This document shows positions 38,008 through 48,010 of a stretch of 64,000 bases of DNA, one piece after another. Position 1 is the stretch's first letter, and every line of letters begins with the position of its first letter. Under the pieces are notes generated by a model. It was not told the DNA's origin. It saw nothing but the letters and a program-made list of their open reading frames with translations, and ran no database searches. Where the stretch lies: the NCBI GenBank assembly GCA_021904315.1, contig CM038909.1, forward strand, positions 20,746,212-20,810,211, written 5' to 3'. Made by a program: the position numbers and the translations under genes. This DNA is from Sphagnum magellanicum (taxonomy: Eukaryota; Streptophyta; Sphagnopsida; Sphagnales; Sphagnaceae).

Positions 38008-38334
38008 CTAATCGCAAGTGAAGTTGTCCTCTGTCTTGAGCTGCAGATCAACTCTAAGGAACACTGGTCCGTTGATGGTGAGGTTCCACCGTGGGAAGTT
38101 GAAGCCCCGCTCAATGAACCAACCAGAGAAAAAGTCGGAGAACACAATGCATGTCCCTGTAGCTTTAGACACCTTCAGATCAAAGGATCCACTTGTTTTG
38201 GTGTCGTAGTTTTGTGAGTAATCTCGCTTCATTGCTACTGTGTATTCCACAAACCTCCTGTCAGGCAGTTTCCAGGGAGATTCGCAAGAGGGCACCAGCA
38301 CCAGGTTGATAAAGCACGTCAGATGATGGTTGTA
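38008..38334 (-). CDS. Unrecognised exon-like frame
   Basis: From an AG at about 38335 the minus strand stays open for some 108 codons to TAG at 38008-38010. Composition is protein-like (WKLPDRRFVEYTVAMKRDYS; IVFSDFFSGWFIERGFNF; NLTINGPVFLRVDLQLKTED). It sits 3' of the bZIP exons, but the phase does not join bZIP exon 38458-38387 and the sequence is not the known bZIP C-terminus. I cannot assign a family. It may be a captured exon from another gene. Confidence 0.35.
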   Translation of the reverse strand, partial: YNHHLTCFINLVLVPSCESPWKLPDRRFVEYTVAMKRDYSQNYDTKTSGSFDLKVSKATGTCIVFSDFFSGWFIERGFNFPRWNLTINGPVFLRVDLQLKTEDNFTCD

Positions 38335-38386
38335 GCTAGTGAGTTCTCCAAGCTCTCCCGAAGTTCACATTTTGCACAAATCATAC

Positions 38387-39166
38387 CTGTTGCTTCCTCA
38401 GCCGTGAGTTCTCCTCTTTCAGCTGGTTCACCTCTGCCTCCAACTCCACTGTATATGCCTGTGATTCCCACAACAATCTCCCACATATGATGCAGCATTT
38501 CACGAAAAAGTTCAAAGAGAGTGGGACAAAGATGCTTCAGCAGCATTATGTATCTGCACATACTTTTTGCATGCTGCTGAAGACTTTTTAGTCAGTTGGA
38601 GCAATGATCCTGTGTTTTGTGTGAATTTCAAATTGCTGGCTCAGGCTTGACAGGAAGCAATTTCCTCATGAATGACTATTGCATACTCTACCGTGATATT
38701 GACAGGTAACTTTTGTGCTGATATATACCTACCTGCTTACGAGCTCGGGATTGGGCAGCAGACTCCCTGTTTTTTATCATTCGGCGTTGCCGCCTCTCAA
38801 CAACTTTCTCAACCGGACCATCAGGGCCCCTCTTTCTCCCTCGGAAAGGCCATCGGAATCTGGAGTGGGTGGCGATCCAGGAGCCAGCCCCATGTTGACA
38901 TCCATAGGTCCTCCCCTCAATCCTCCCAAACCCATTGCCAATCCACCGCCATGCATGCCCCCTGGTAATCCAGCCCCCATAACACCAGCAGCTCCAGGAC
39001 CCATTTGTCCTGCCATGCCCAATGGGCCTGCCATTCCAAGCATCGGCCCTGCTGATCCATTCCCCATTCTCTTATTTGTGGCATTTGTGTAAGCTGCCAC
39101 CTCTACCACTTGCAGTTGCAGGAAGTGCTGCTGTTGCTGCTGAGCCATACTCCGGAGCCAATCAAC
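38387..39166 (-). pseudogene. Group A bZIP (ABI5/AREB/ABF-type) fragment with frameshift
   Basis: Members bind ABRE (ACGT-core) promoter elements in abscisic acid responses. Exon A (39166-38733, AG/GT borders) begins VDWLRSMAQQQQQHFLQLQ and runs through a Gly/Met/Pro-rich linker to SPPTPDSDGLSEG. The basic region (RGRKRGPDGPVEKVVERRQ, then RRMIKNRESAAQSRARKQ) is in a different frame of the same exon, so a one-base-type frameshift lies near 38850. Exon B (38458-38387, 24 codons) continues AYTVELEAEVNQLKEENSRL into the leucine zipper in phase with exon A's basic region. The usual RRTLTGPW-type end and the N-terminal phosphorylation-motif exons are absent. AAQSR replaces the usual AARSR, though the invariant Asn and the second Arg remain. 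It is read as a truncated, frameshifted copy; a sequencing error at the shift would be the alternative. Confidence 0.85.
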
Positions 39167-39739
39167 CTAGCAATATATTTCAAACCAGAATTCTCAAAAG
39201 CTTCCAATCAGCAAAAACATTGTGGAAAGAAGGAAGAATGGGGTACACAGACTCCCACAGATTCTGACAGGATTTCCTGTGGGCTACTTTTTGAATTTAA
39301 TATGGGAAATGGGGGCTACAGAAGGAGAAGAGTAATGTTTCCAGATGCTCAAATGCTTGGTTAATGTTTGGGTTGAGCAGGTACTATTCACATAGTCAGG
39401 ACTACTTGGAGATATGTCGGAGTTATCAGGCTATATATATGAAACTGCAACAGTGAAGGAAGATCCATCTCAATGGATTCTTGTAAAATCCAACCCCTGA
39501 CCTTTAGTTCTCATCTCGGTACGCAGTGGTTCTTCCTTATGCATGCTGACTGCTGAAGGGTTCTGGTGTGTTGGGCTCATGAGACTTTTGGTTGGGCTGC
39601 ATAGGTTCTGAGAAAGATTTGTTACAACCAAGGGCCTTACTGAGGGTAATGCACAACCAAAAATGAAAATGAAAAATTATGCTTAACTCTTGAAAATGAA
39701 GGACCCAAAAACTGCAGACACCTCACGTAAGGGGGAGAT

Positions 39740-39798
39740 ATTACTGGAATATGGGCCTGTGCAAGGTGGTAGCCGACTGTTGACACAATTCCAGTAAT
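39740..39798. repeat. 11 bp inverted repeat downstream of an AAGGGGGAGA tract
   Basis: attactggaat (39740-39750) pairs exactly with attccagtaat (39788-39798). The left arm directly follows 'taagggggagat', which resembles a retrotransposon polypurine tract, but no LTR or retroelement protein is seen nearby. Confidence 0.5.
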
Positions 39799-40302
39799 GC
39801 CCATGCCCTTATGCTCTACCTAGCATAAAGTCCATGATAGAAATTAATTTTCGTCATTTTTGCAGTTTGTTTATTCATGCTTAGTTTAAGTTCAGGCGCT
39901 CTTTGATCAACTCCTACTACAATCTCTGAAATAAATAAATCTTTAACTGCCAAGGATAGACACTTTCCAAAACGAAATTGGCCATGCAGAAAATGAAAAG
40001 TGCGTCCTCTGAGCAATGCCGAAAATTGTGCTTGGTAACGCCATCATGCCTGCTGCCATTTCCTTTGTCTACTTCCTCCTGCCCATTTTGAACATTTCAA
40101 CAGAGTAAAGGAATGAGAAGAAGTAAGGGATTTGATCCGTGCTTCATCCCTGGTTTTGAGAATTCTTCGAGAATTTTCGTCTGGCACAGCAATCTGAATT
40201 GTTCGGCAGATTCTTACAAGGATGTTGTGTGATGAACAGAGAACAAGAAAACTATGAAGAACAGTAACAAGAATCAGTCACTCAGTTGGTGATAGTCTCA
40301 AA

Positions 40303-40333
40303 TGCAAATTCCCCAATGCAAATTCCCCAATCT
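40303..40333. repeat. 15 bp direct duplication
   Basis: aatgcaaattccccaat occurs twice back to back, just before the first Helitron coding sequence. Confidence 0.85.
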
Positions 40334-40334
40334 G

Positions 40335-43300
40335 CTTTTCACAACATGTTTCTGCCGCTGACCGCCAACGAAACTATTTGGACCACATGTCCACCGCAGC
40401 CCGACAGTAGCAGCGGGACTGCGACCGCGAGCAGCACACAGAGGCTCATGCCCGCCTGACAGACCAACAACGCCAACAGCAACGAGACCGCGACCACAAG
40501 CGGCACCAACAGGCGCTGGGTCAGCAAAATTTGCACACAGCAGCCTGCGTCCCCCTTTTAAAATTTGATGAGGCCAGTGTTCCAGTGCTTGACATAGGTG
40601 GTAAAACAGCCGAGTGCCAGCAGTGCCGAGCTATGATTTGGCTTGATGAGGCTTCCTGGGGACACGCAGACCTTTGCTGTGCTAAAGGCAGATCTTGCAA
40701 CTGTGAGGCCCTCTTCCCCATTTCTCCTCCTCAACCATTGCAGGACATGCTCACTTCTAAACCTACCCATGGTGCACGCCTCCCCCCTACCATCGTATCT
40801 TTTCGCAAGCACATTCGAAAATATAATTCCTCTTTGCAAATGGCCTCCTCTGGCATTAACATTCAGTCACTCGCAGATGGGGTCATTATGATTGCCATAA
40901 GGGGCGTTGTGCATCATTTGTTGGGGTCGTTGGCACCTCCTCAAGGGAGCCCCCATCAATTTGCCCAGCTCTATATCATAGACAATGCGGATGTTCAGGC
41001 TGCTGCCCGTTTTGCTGCAACATAGACCTGGACCGTTGCACTTTATAGGAGCTGCAGTACATGCTTTTGGGGAGCAATGTTTATGTTCAGCGCTTTGTGC
41101 AGGCCATGGATTTGCCCCCTCAAGACCTGGCTAACTATGAGATTTTCATCCATGTTGATGGCAGCGTTGACCGCCGCCGCTACAACGCCCCCACATCCAA
41201 CGAAGTGGCCGGCCTGATGCTTGGTGAGTGAATGGGGTGGCTGCATGGCTGCTTTTTGGTGCCCCATTTTGTGCTGTTTTCGATGGTGCTGACTGTCCCG
41301 GTTGTGCTTGATTTGTCTTCCCTTTTATGCTTGCTCACAGGCGATGGTGACCCAGACGGTGACCCTGAAGGTAGCAATCTACGAGATATCAAGGTGCGGG
41401 CTAGGGGCGGGGGCTTATGGAGGATTAGTGATGCCCACTATGCTTATGACCCTCTACATTTTGTCCTGTTCCACCCACACGGAAAGCTAGGCTGGCACCC
41501 AAATATTACTAGCGCTACCCCTGTGGTTGTGGATGGGCTAAGCTCTAAGGACGAGTAACAGCAACCATCATAAGATGAGCAGCAGCATGATGCAGAGCCG
41601 GTAGTAGACCCCGGGCGTGGTGGAGGCAAGGGTAGGGGCAGGGGCCGTGGTAGGGGTAGGGGCCGAAGCAGAGGAGCTACCACATGGCGCATCTTTCGCA
41701 AGGTTATCGCCAGGGAATACGCGACTTATTTCATGCATGACCGTAACCCCCCCACCAACAACACGTTCACTTATGGCAAGAGGTTATATCAAGAGTGGGT
41801 GGTTAACCAGTATTCCAAGGTTGAAGGGAAACGGCTGTGATGGGTGCACCTCAACCAGACCACCTTGCGTGCTGACTAATATAAAGGAATGGTAGATGCC
41901 ATGCAGCAAGACGGGGCTAACAGCACCAACTTTGGGCGCATTGTGATCCTTCCAACCGCTTTTGCTGGTAGCCCCCGCCACATGAACCAACTATACCAGG
42001 ATTCCATGGCCTTGGTCAGAAAGTTTAGGAAACCTGACCTATTCATAACCATGACGTGCAACCCAAATTGGCTAGAGATTCTGCATGAGCTGAGGCTTGG
42101 GGAGGAAGCCAACGACCGCCCTGACTTGACATCCAGGGTGTTCAACATGAAGCTCAATGCCCTCCTCAAAAACCTTTTGCAGAATGGTGTTTTGGGCACT
42201 ACGGTGGTGGACATCCATGTGGTAGAATGGCAGAAGAGGGGCTTATCGCACGGTCACATTTTGATCATTCTACGCAGCCAGGATAAACCTAGTGACAACA
42301 ACGATTATGACCGGATCGTGTGTGCCGAGCTTCCAGACAAATCCACCCACTCCGAGCTTTACAACATTGTGACATCTCGCATGTTACATGGGCCCTGTGG
42401 GGCCTTACATCCCTCATGTCCTTGCATGGTGAATGGGGCTTGTAGCAAGGGTTATCCCAAGACTTTCCAGCCCCAAACTGAGGACTCCACCGACAGCTAC
42501 CCAACCTACCGGCGACGGGACGACGGCAGGACCTTCACCCACCCCACGTAAGTGCAACTGTTGGAAATTTGGCAAGTGAGTTGTTGTCTTATGCCCCTGA
42601 CCATAAGTGTTTGTGTTTCTGGCTGCCCTGGAAACTCATTTCTTCCAAATTGTTAGGCATCCCAAACCTGAAAGAAAGGGCAAAGCCAAACCTGCGAGAA
42701 AGGGACACCAAGGTGACTAACAACTTATTGCTCCTGCCCCCTCCCCCTTGCAGCTCGGGCTTTGTCTTTAACAACCGTTGGGTCATCCCGTACAACCCCT
42801 ACCTGACCATGCGGTACCAATGCCACATCAATGTTGAGGTCTACAACTCCATCACGGCTGTGAAATACCTTTACAAGTATGTTTACAAAGGTCACGACCG
42901 TGCTTTGGCAGTGGTGCAACCGGAAGCTGGGGCTCTGCCGGCTGCAGCGCCTCAGCCGGCTACAGGTGGGGCCGATGGGAACAATGTGCTTGCCGCCCGG
43001 GATGAAGTCCAAAATTATCTCGATGGGCGGTATGTTAATGCTAGCAAAGCTTGCCATCGACTTTTTGCCTTTGACTTGCACGGCATGCACCCCAATGTTT
43101 ACCGCTTAGCTGTTCATCTGCCTAATGAGCAGACCACTTACTTTCCTGAGGGCACCACGGTTAGGGAAGCCATGATGCGCAACAACTCCACCACTTTGAC
43201 TGGGTGGTGTGACTTCAACCGAAAGGCCAAATTTAAATACGTGGCTGCAACCACTTTGGCTTGCAACAGCAACGACCCTGCACCGCCACTACCTGTTGCG

Positions 43301-45773
43301 CTGACCACACTGTACCCTAATTATCCCGAAATTACTATGTGGAGCAAATCTAAAAAGGCGTGGCACCTCCGAAAAAGGGCAGCGGGGCGGCGAGGCGGCG
43401 GGGCGGTGGGGCGGTGGGGTGCAGGCCGAAACAATCATGTCACATTGGGAACTGTGGGGCGCATGTACTTCGTGCAACCCTCAAAGGGCGAACGTTATTA
43501 TCTACGAGTTTTGTTTTACCCACGTTGCAGGGGCCACATGCTTTGAGGACCTCAGAACTACCCACCAGCCCCACACGCCTACCACAATTGTGCACCCCAC
43601 TTTTAAAGCTACCTACCTTGCACGTGGCTTGTTGCAAGATGATGCCGAATGGGACCAATGCCTTTCAGAAACTGTTGGCGTGCAACTGCCCAGAAGCTTG
43701 CAACAGCTTTTTGCTAGCCTACTGATTTACAATAACGTCACCAATCCTAGGCGGCTGTGGGACAAGCATAAGGGAGCCCTTACGGAGGATTTCCTGCACC
43801 AAGCACGCCAGGTGAGTGGCCAAAAGGCCTCCACAAAGGAAGCAAGCCTACCTTTCATTGGGTTGTGATGGTATAAATTGTGCTCTGCTGTCTTCTTTGA
43901 ACTCTTGCTGCCTAGAAACTTCTCTATTAAATAGCCGATTATTAGATTCAATTTACCAGAAAGTTGATCCTTCAGCATCATTCCGCACATAAGCATGAAT
44001 AATTGTGCCCTTCTGGATTATAACCCCCCCCCGGCCCCCAATTGCGTCAAACAGGTAACGCCCAACCAGCAACTGGACCAGGCCATCCTTGACCAGGGCT
44101 TGCAGGAAGTGGAGTAGTTGTTGCAGGCCCAAAGGGGGAAAACCCTAGAGGATTTTGACTTGCCTATCCCTGCATAGATGGCTGCCCTGGGGGATGCCAC
44201 TATATTTGAAGAGCGGGCCAGGTACATTGTGACGCAACAAGCTCAGCAGCTTGCTCGAGATGTGCCTTTGCTAAATCAACATTAGCGCTCCATTTACGAC
44301 AATGTCATTGACGCGATCCATGACCCTAGGCCGGTGGACAAAACCTTTTTTGTTGATGGGCTCGGAGGGGCTGGCAAGACTTTCCTCTACGGGTGCCTAC
44401 TCAGCAAGGTGCGCTTTACTGGTGACATAGCGTTGTCGATGGCAGCTTCTGGCATTACAGCCCTGCTTTTGGAGGGCGGCTGCACAGCTCACTCACGTTT
44501 TAAAATTCCCGTAGCAGGCCTTTGTGGCTCTTCCGTTTGCTATGTTCCCCTTAACAGTCCACAAGCGGCCTTGATTCGGGCTGCACGCCTCATTGTGTGG
44601 GATGAGGCACCCATGGCCCATAAGCATGTGTTTGAGGCTATGAACCGCACGCTCCAACATGTTATGGGTGCTGTTGACCATGCCTTTAAGGACATGCTTT
44701 TTGGGAACAAGATTGTTGTCATAGGAGGTGATTTTAGGCAAATATTGCCTATGGTTCCCCGAGGCACGAGAGGCCAGATTGTGAATGCCAGTCTCAAGAG
44801 GTCTGCAGTCCTTTGGCACCGTGTTAAAGTGTGTCAGCTACATGAAAACATGCGTGTTCAAAGGCTTTTGGCACAGGGTGGAGCCAACGCCGCGGTCGAT
44901 GCCCAACAACAGCAAGTTTGGGCAGACTACTTGCAGCGCATTGGGGAGGGCACAGAACAAGTCTTTCCTGAGGTTGGGGAGGAAGCTGTTTTGATCCCAG
45001 AAGACATGTGCTACCAGGGTGACACCATTGATAGCTTGGTGGATGAAGTTTATGGCGACCTTGGCCGCTTCACAGACTCGAAATCACGCAATGAGCACAT
45101 CATTCAGAGGACCATTTTAACTCCTCTGAACGAAGACATTGATAGCATCAACACTACCATCATGAATCAATTTGACCTCACCACACATGATGGCCCACCA
45201 GCACAGTGTCGCACGTACCACAGCGCTGATTCTATTGTGCAAGGCAAACAGACAAGGGTTTACCCCATCGAGTTTCTAAACTCCTTCAGCATGTCAGGGG
45301 TGCCACCCCACACTTTGACCCTGCAGGAAGGCTGCTCGGTGATTCTGCTGTGGAATATGCCGGGAGGCCTTGCAAATGGCACTCGGCTTATTGTGGTCAA
45401 GCTGATGCAACACATAATTGATGCTAAGATTGCCACAGGACCGGACAAGCGCAAGCGCGTTTTCATTCCTCGCCTCAGCATCACTCCCTCTGACACGGAA
45501 AGAATGCCTTTTACTCTTAGCCGGCGACAATTCCCGTTGCGACCCGCATTTGCCATGACTATCAACAAGGCCCAAGGGCAGACACTGCAGACACTGGGGG
45601 TGTACCTGCCCAAGCCTGTTTTTTGCCACAGGCAACTTTATGTGGCTTTCTCTCGGTGCAGCTCACGGCGGGGCGTTCGGGTGCTGGTCCGGGGTGGCAC
45701 AAGGGCGGCTATGAATGGGTCCCCTACTGGCATTTACACCAGTAATGTGGTCTACTGCGAGGTGTTGCAGTGA
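40335..45773 (+). mobile_element. Helitron (Rep/helicase, rolling-circle transposon)
   Basis: Coding body of a canonical plant Helitron; coordinates are those of the recognisable coding part. Outer ends (5' TC, 3' hairpin plus CTRR) could not be fixed. A possible 3' candidate is the palindrome gggtaccc followed by CTAG near 46158-46168. Base composition is clearly more GC-rich than the AT-rich flanks on both sides, so the borders of the compositional change near 40.3 and 45.9 kb give a rough element extent. The upstream bZIP and unknown exons (38.0-39.2 kb) could lie inside the element as captured host fragments if its 5' end is further left. Confidence 0.85.
40335..45773 (+). pseudogene. Helitron Rep/helicase polyprotein, three introns, nine in-frame stops
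   Basis: Parts in order: Gln/Arg-rich leader (40335-40530); zinc-binding-like CQQCRAMIWLDEASWGH (~40615); FRKHIRKYNSSLQMAS and SPHQFAQLYIIDNAD (Helitron-like N domain); YVQRF to RRRYNAPTSNEVAGLM; intron 41224-41340; RISDAHYAYDPLHFVLF and a Gly/Arg-rich linker; FGRIVILPTAFAGSPRHMNQ, KPDLFITMTCNPNW; HUH motif in LSHGHILII (~42250); intron 42548-42753; the two-Tyr motif KYLYKYVYKGHD (~42865); GRMYFVQPSKGERYYLR; GATCFEDLRT in the next frame; intron 43812-44054; then helicase with Walker A GLGGAGKTF (44358), Walker B LIVWDEAPM, GGDFRQILP and the end INKAQGQTLQTLGVYLPKPV through VYCEVLQ. Stops: TAG 40408, 41046, 44115, 44175, 44283; TAA 41556, 41571, 41877; TGA 41838. Frame breaks fall near 41020 and 43510. 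The helicase part 44334-45773 is one intact 479-codon frame. Encodes the nick-and-unwind transposase of Helitrons; this copy is not functional as it stands. Confidence 0.9.
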
Positions 45774-46424
45774 TTCTTCTTGTGGGTATGGAGTTCTTTG
45801 GGTTCTCCTCTCGACTCCCATTTTTTTTTCAGGGTTTGGGCTTTGCTTTCGTCCAAGGGTTGGATTAGATTGCATTAGACTAAAATGGGGCTTTTATATA
45901 TATCAGACATTCCCTCCATAAGATTTCTAGGCATGTAATGGATTATAGATAAAGTGACCATGCAAGCTCATCCCAATGACTCATGCATGTACCTGCAAAA
46001 GCCTAAGGTAGTCTAGAATGGGCTAGAATATGCCTTATTCTAACATTGATAACATTTATAACTCAAAATTACTCTTTGATAATTTTGTCTTTTTTTGCTC
46101 GCCCCAACACTCACTTTTGGAAGACTTCATAGTGTCCGAAGGTCACGGGTACCCACTAGTAGTAGATAGACCACCAAATAGATGAGAAAAAGAGCAAGTG
46201 AAGCCAAACTTTTCTAGGACCTACTACTAATGGATAAAAAGAAAAGAAATGTAAAAGAAAGAGAAAATGTAAAATCCTCACTATTACATAACTTGTTTGT
46301 TTTGTAGTTCTTTGCACTTGATTTTTTGTCAAAACAAACCTTGGACAATTTTGGGACAAATTAAAGAAAACTAATCATTTAAACAAGAAATGCTAGTAAA
46401 TGGACAAATGTAAGATGACTAAAC
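45774..46424. other. Helitron 3' flank
   Basis: After the helicase stop come a T-run with CAG, then AT-rich DNA. The 8 bp palindrome gggtaccc at about 46147-46154 is followed by 'actagtagta'; the order hairpin then CTAG is what Helitron 3' ends look like, but the stem is short and loopless. Otherwise nothing. Confidence 0.35.
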
Positions 46425-46427
46425 ATT

Positions 46428-46770
46428 AGCATAATGCCACAATGGCATGTCCAATATGATTAACTATGTGACTAAATGTAATGATGTGGCATGTCCATTC
46501 TAACAAATTGTGTGACTAAATTGATGATGTGTCATGTCCATTTTAACGAATTGTGTGACTGAATTGATGATGTGGATGTCCATTCTAACAAACCATGTGA
46601 CTAAATTGATGATGTGGCATATCCATTTTAATAAATTTTGTGATTGGATTGATGATGTGACATGTCCACTTTAACAAACTATGTGACTGAATTGATGATG
46701 TGGCATGTCCATTTTGTCTAATTGTGTGAATGAATGTAATGACATGGCATGTTCATTGTGACTAAATATG
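46428..46770. repeat. 43 bp minisatellite array
   Basis: Seven to eight copies of a 43-base unit built from 'gatgatgtggcatgtccatt', 'ctaacaaattgtgtgacta' and 'aatt'. Interior copies are 43 bases with scattered substitutions; edge copies are more diverged. Non-coding. Confidence 0.92.
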
Positions 46771-47129
46771 ATTATTTTATAAAATAATTATAACCTAAAT
46801 AATATTCTTAAATATATATTTACTTTATTTTTAAAATATTTTCAATGTATCAATTCCTTTTTGGATCATATTCAAATCAATTTTTTTTTTTAATTTGAAT
46901 TTTTTTTGAATGTTAAACCTTGCAATAGGTTCAACCTAGAATATTTAAACATTTTGAACTGTGACTTTGAAGGTTAAATCCCTTTGTTAAATACTTTTCA
47001 ATTTGAGATTGATGACCAAACAATATGGGATATATTTTTTCAAAACACAACTTGATCACACGAAATTTTCAATTTATTAGACCTACCACTAAACACTTAA
47101 GAATAAGATTTACATTTTTTTATGTGGTG

Positions 47130-48010
47130 CTATTGTTTTTAAGCTTCAAAAATGTTTTGTAGTCCTCCACTTGGCGCTTCCAAGGGTACAAAAAATGTTG
47201 AAATTAATGAAGAAATGAGCAAATTATGCCCTTTGAAAGTGAAGAGGGTGATTTGTAAAAACTAAACATAATAGTTCTGTTTGTGTTTTTGAATTTAAAC
47301 TTTTTTTATGTTGTTTCATTCCTTCTAACATTCAAAAAAACTTTGTATTTCTTTTCTTGGTGCATCCAATGGTACAAAAAATGTTGAAATCGATGAAAAA
47401 TTGAACAAGTTATGCCCTTTAAAAGTGAAGAAAGTGATTTGCAAAAACTAAACAAAACAATTCAATTTTTGTTTTTGAGTTTAAATTCTTTGTAGATTGT
47501 TCCATTACCTTTGACATTCCAAAAAAAAAAATTATTCTTTTCTTGGCACATCCAATATCATAAAAAAAACTCAAGTTGATAAAGAAATGAGAAAGATATG
47601 TTCATTGAAACTAAAACGGGGTGATTCAAACACGAATTAATAACTTAAAAATTTAGTTTTTTTAAAAAAAATTTAATTCTTCGTATATTGTTCCATTTTT
47701 TTTCATGTTTTTAAAAAATACTATAATTCCCTCTTGAAAAATCCAAAGATGAAAAAAAAAAAATTTTAAATTGATAAAGGAATGGGCAAATTATGCTCAT
47801 TGAAAGTGAACAAGGTGATTTGTAGAAATTAACTACATGTTAGTATAGCTTGCATTTTTTACTTTAAACTTTTTCTACAATTTTTATTTTTTTTCACACT
47901 TCAAAAAAATTTCTTGAAGCTTGAATCAACACATATAAAGCTTTTTAAATCATTGAAAATGGATAAATAATGAGAAAGATATGAAACTTGAAATTGAGGG
48001 GGGTGCATAT
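47130..48010. repeat. Satellite-like array, ~180-195 bp monomers, about five copies
   Basis: The segment 'gttgaaattaatgaagaaat' followed by 'gagcaaattatgccctttga', 'aagtgaagagggtgatttg' and a T-rich half returns at about 47197, 47383, 47573, 47768 and 47947. Each copy contains a 'ttccattc/ttgttccatt' segment and a 'cttggtgcatccaa' segment in its other half. Copies are strongly diverged and show no order suggesting recent amplification. Confidence 0.85.

Noticed and set aside
39728..39800. Ty1-copia polypurine tract and LTR start
   Set aside because: 'taagggggagat' looks right, but no LTR pair, primer-binding site, integrase or reverse transcriptase is visible within several kilobases.
40408..44285. 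Reassignment of TAA/TAG to glutamine as an explanation of the Helitron stops
   Set aside because: The intact carboxypeptidase gene ends at a TAA exactly where the family ends, and its exons contain no internal TAA/TAG. Mutational decay of a transposon is simpler.
46145..46170. Helitron 3' terminus (gggtaccc palindrome then CTAG)
   Set aside because: The stem is only a loopless 8 bp palindrome and the matching 5' TC end is unknown. Kept only as a weak candidate, not annotated as an end.
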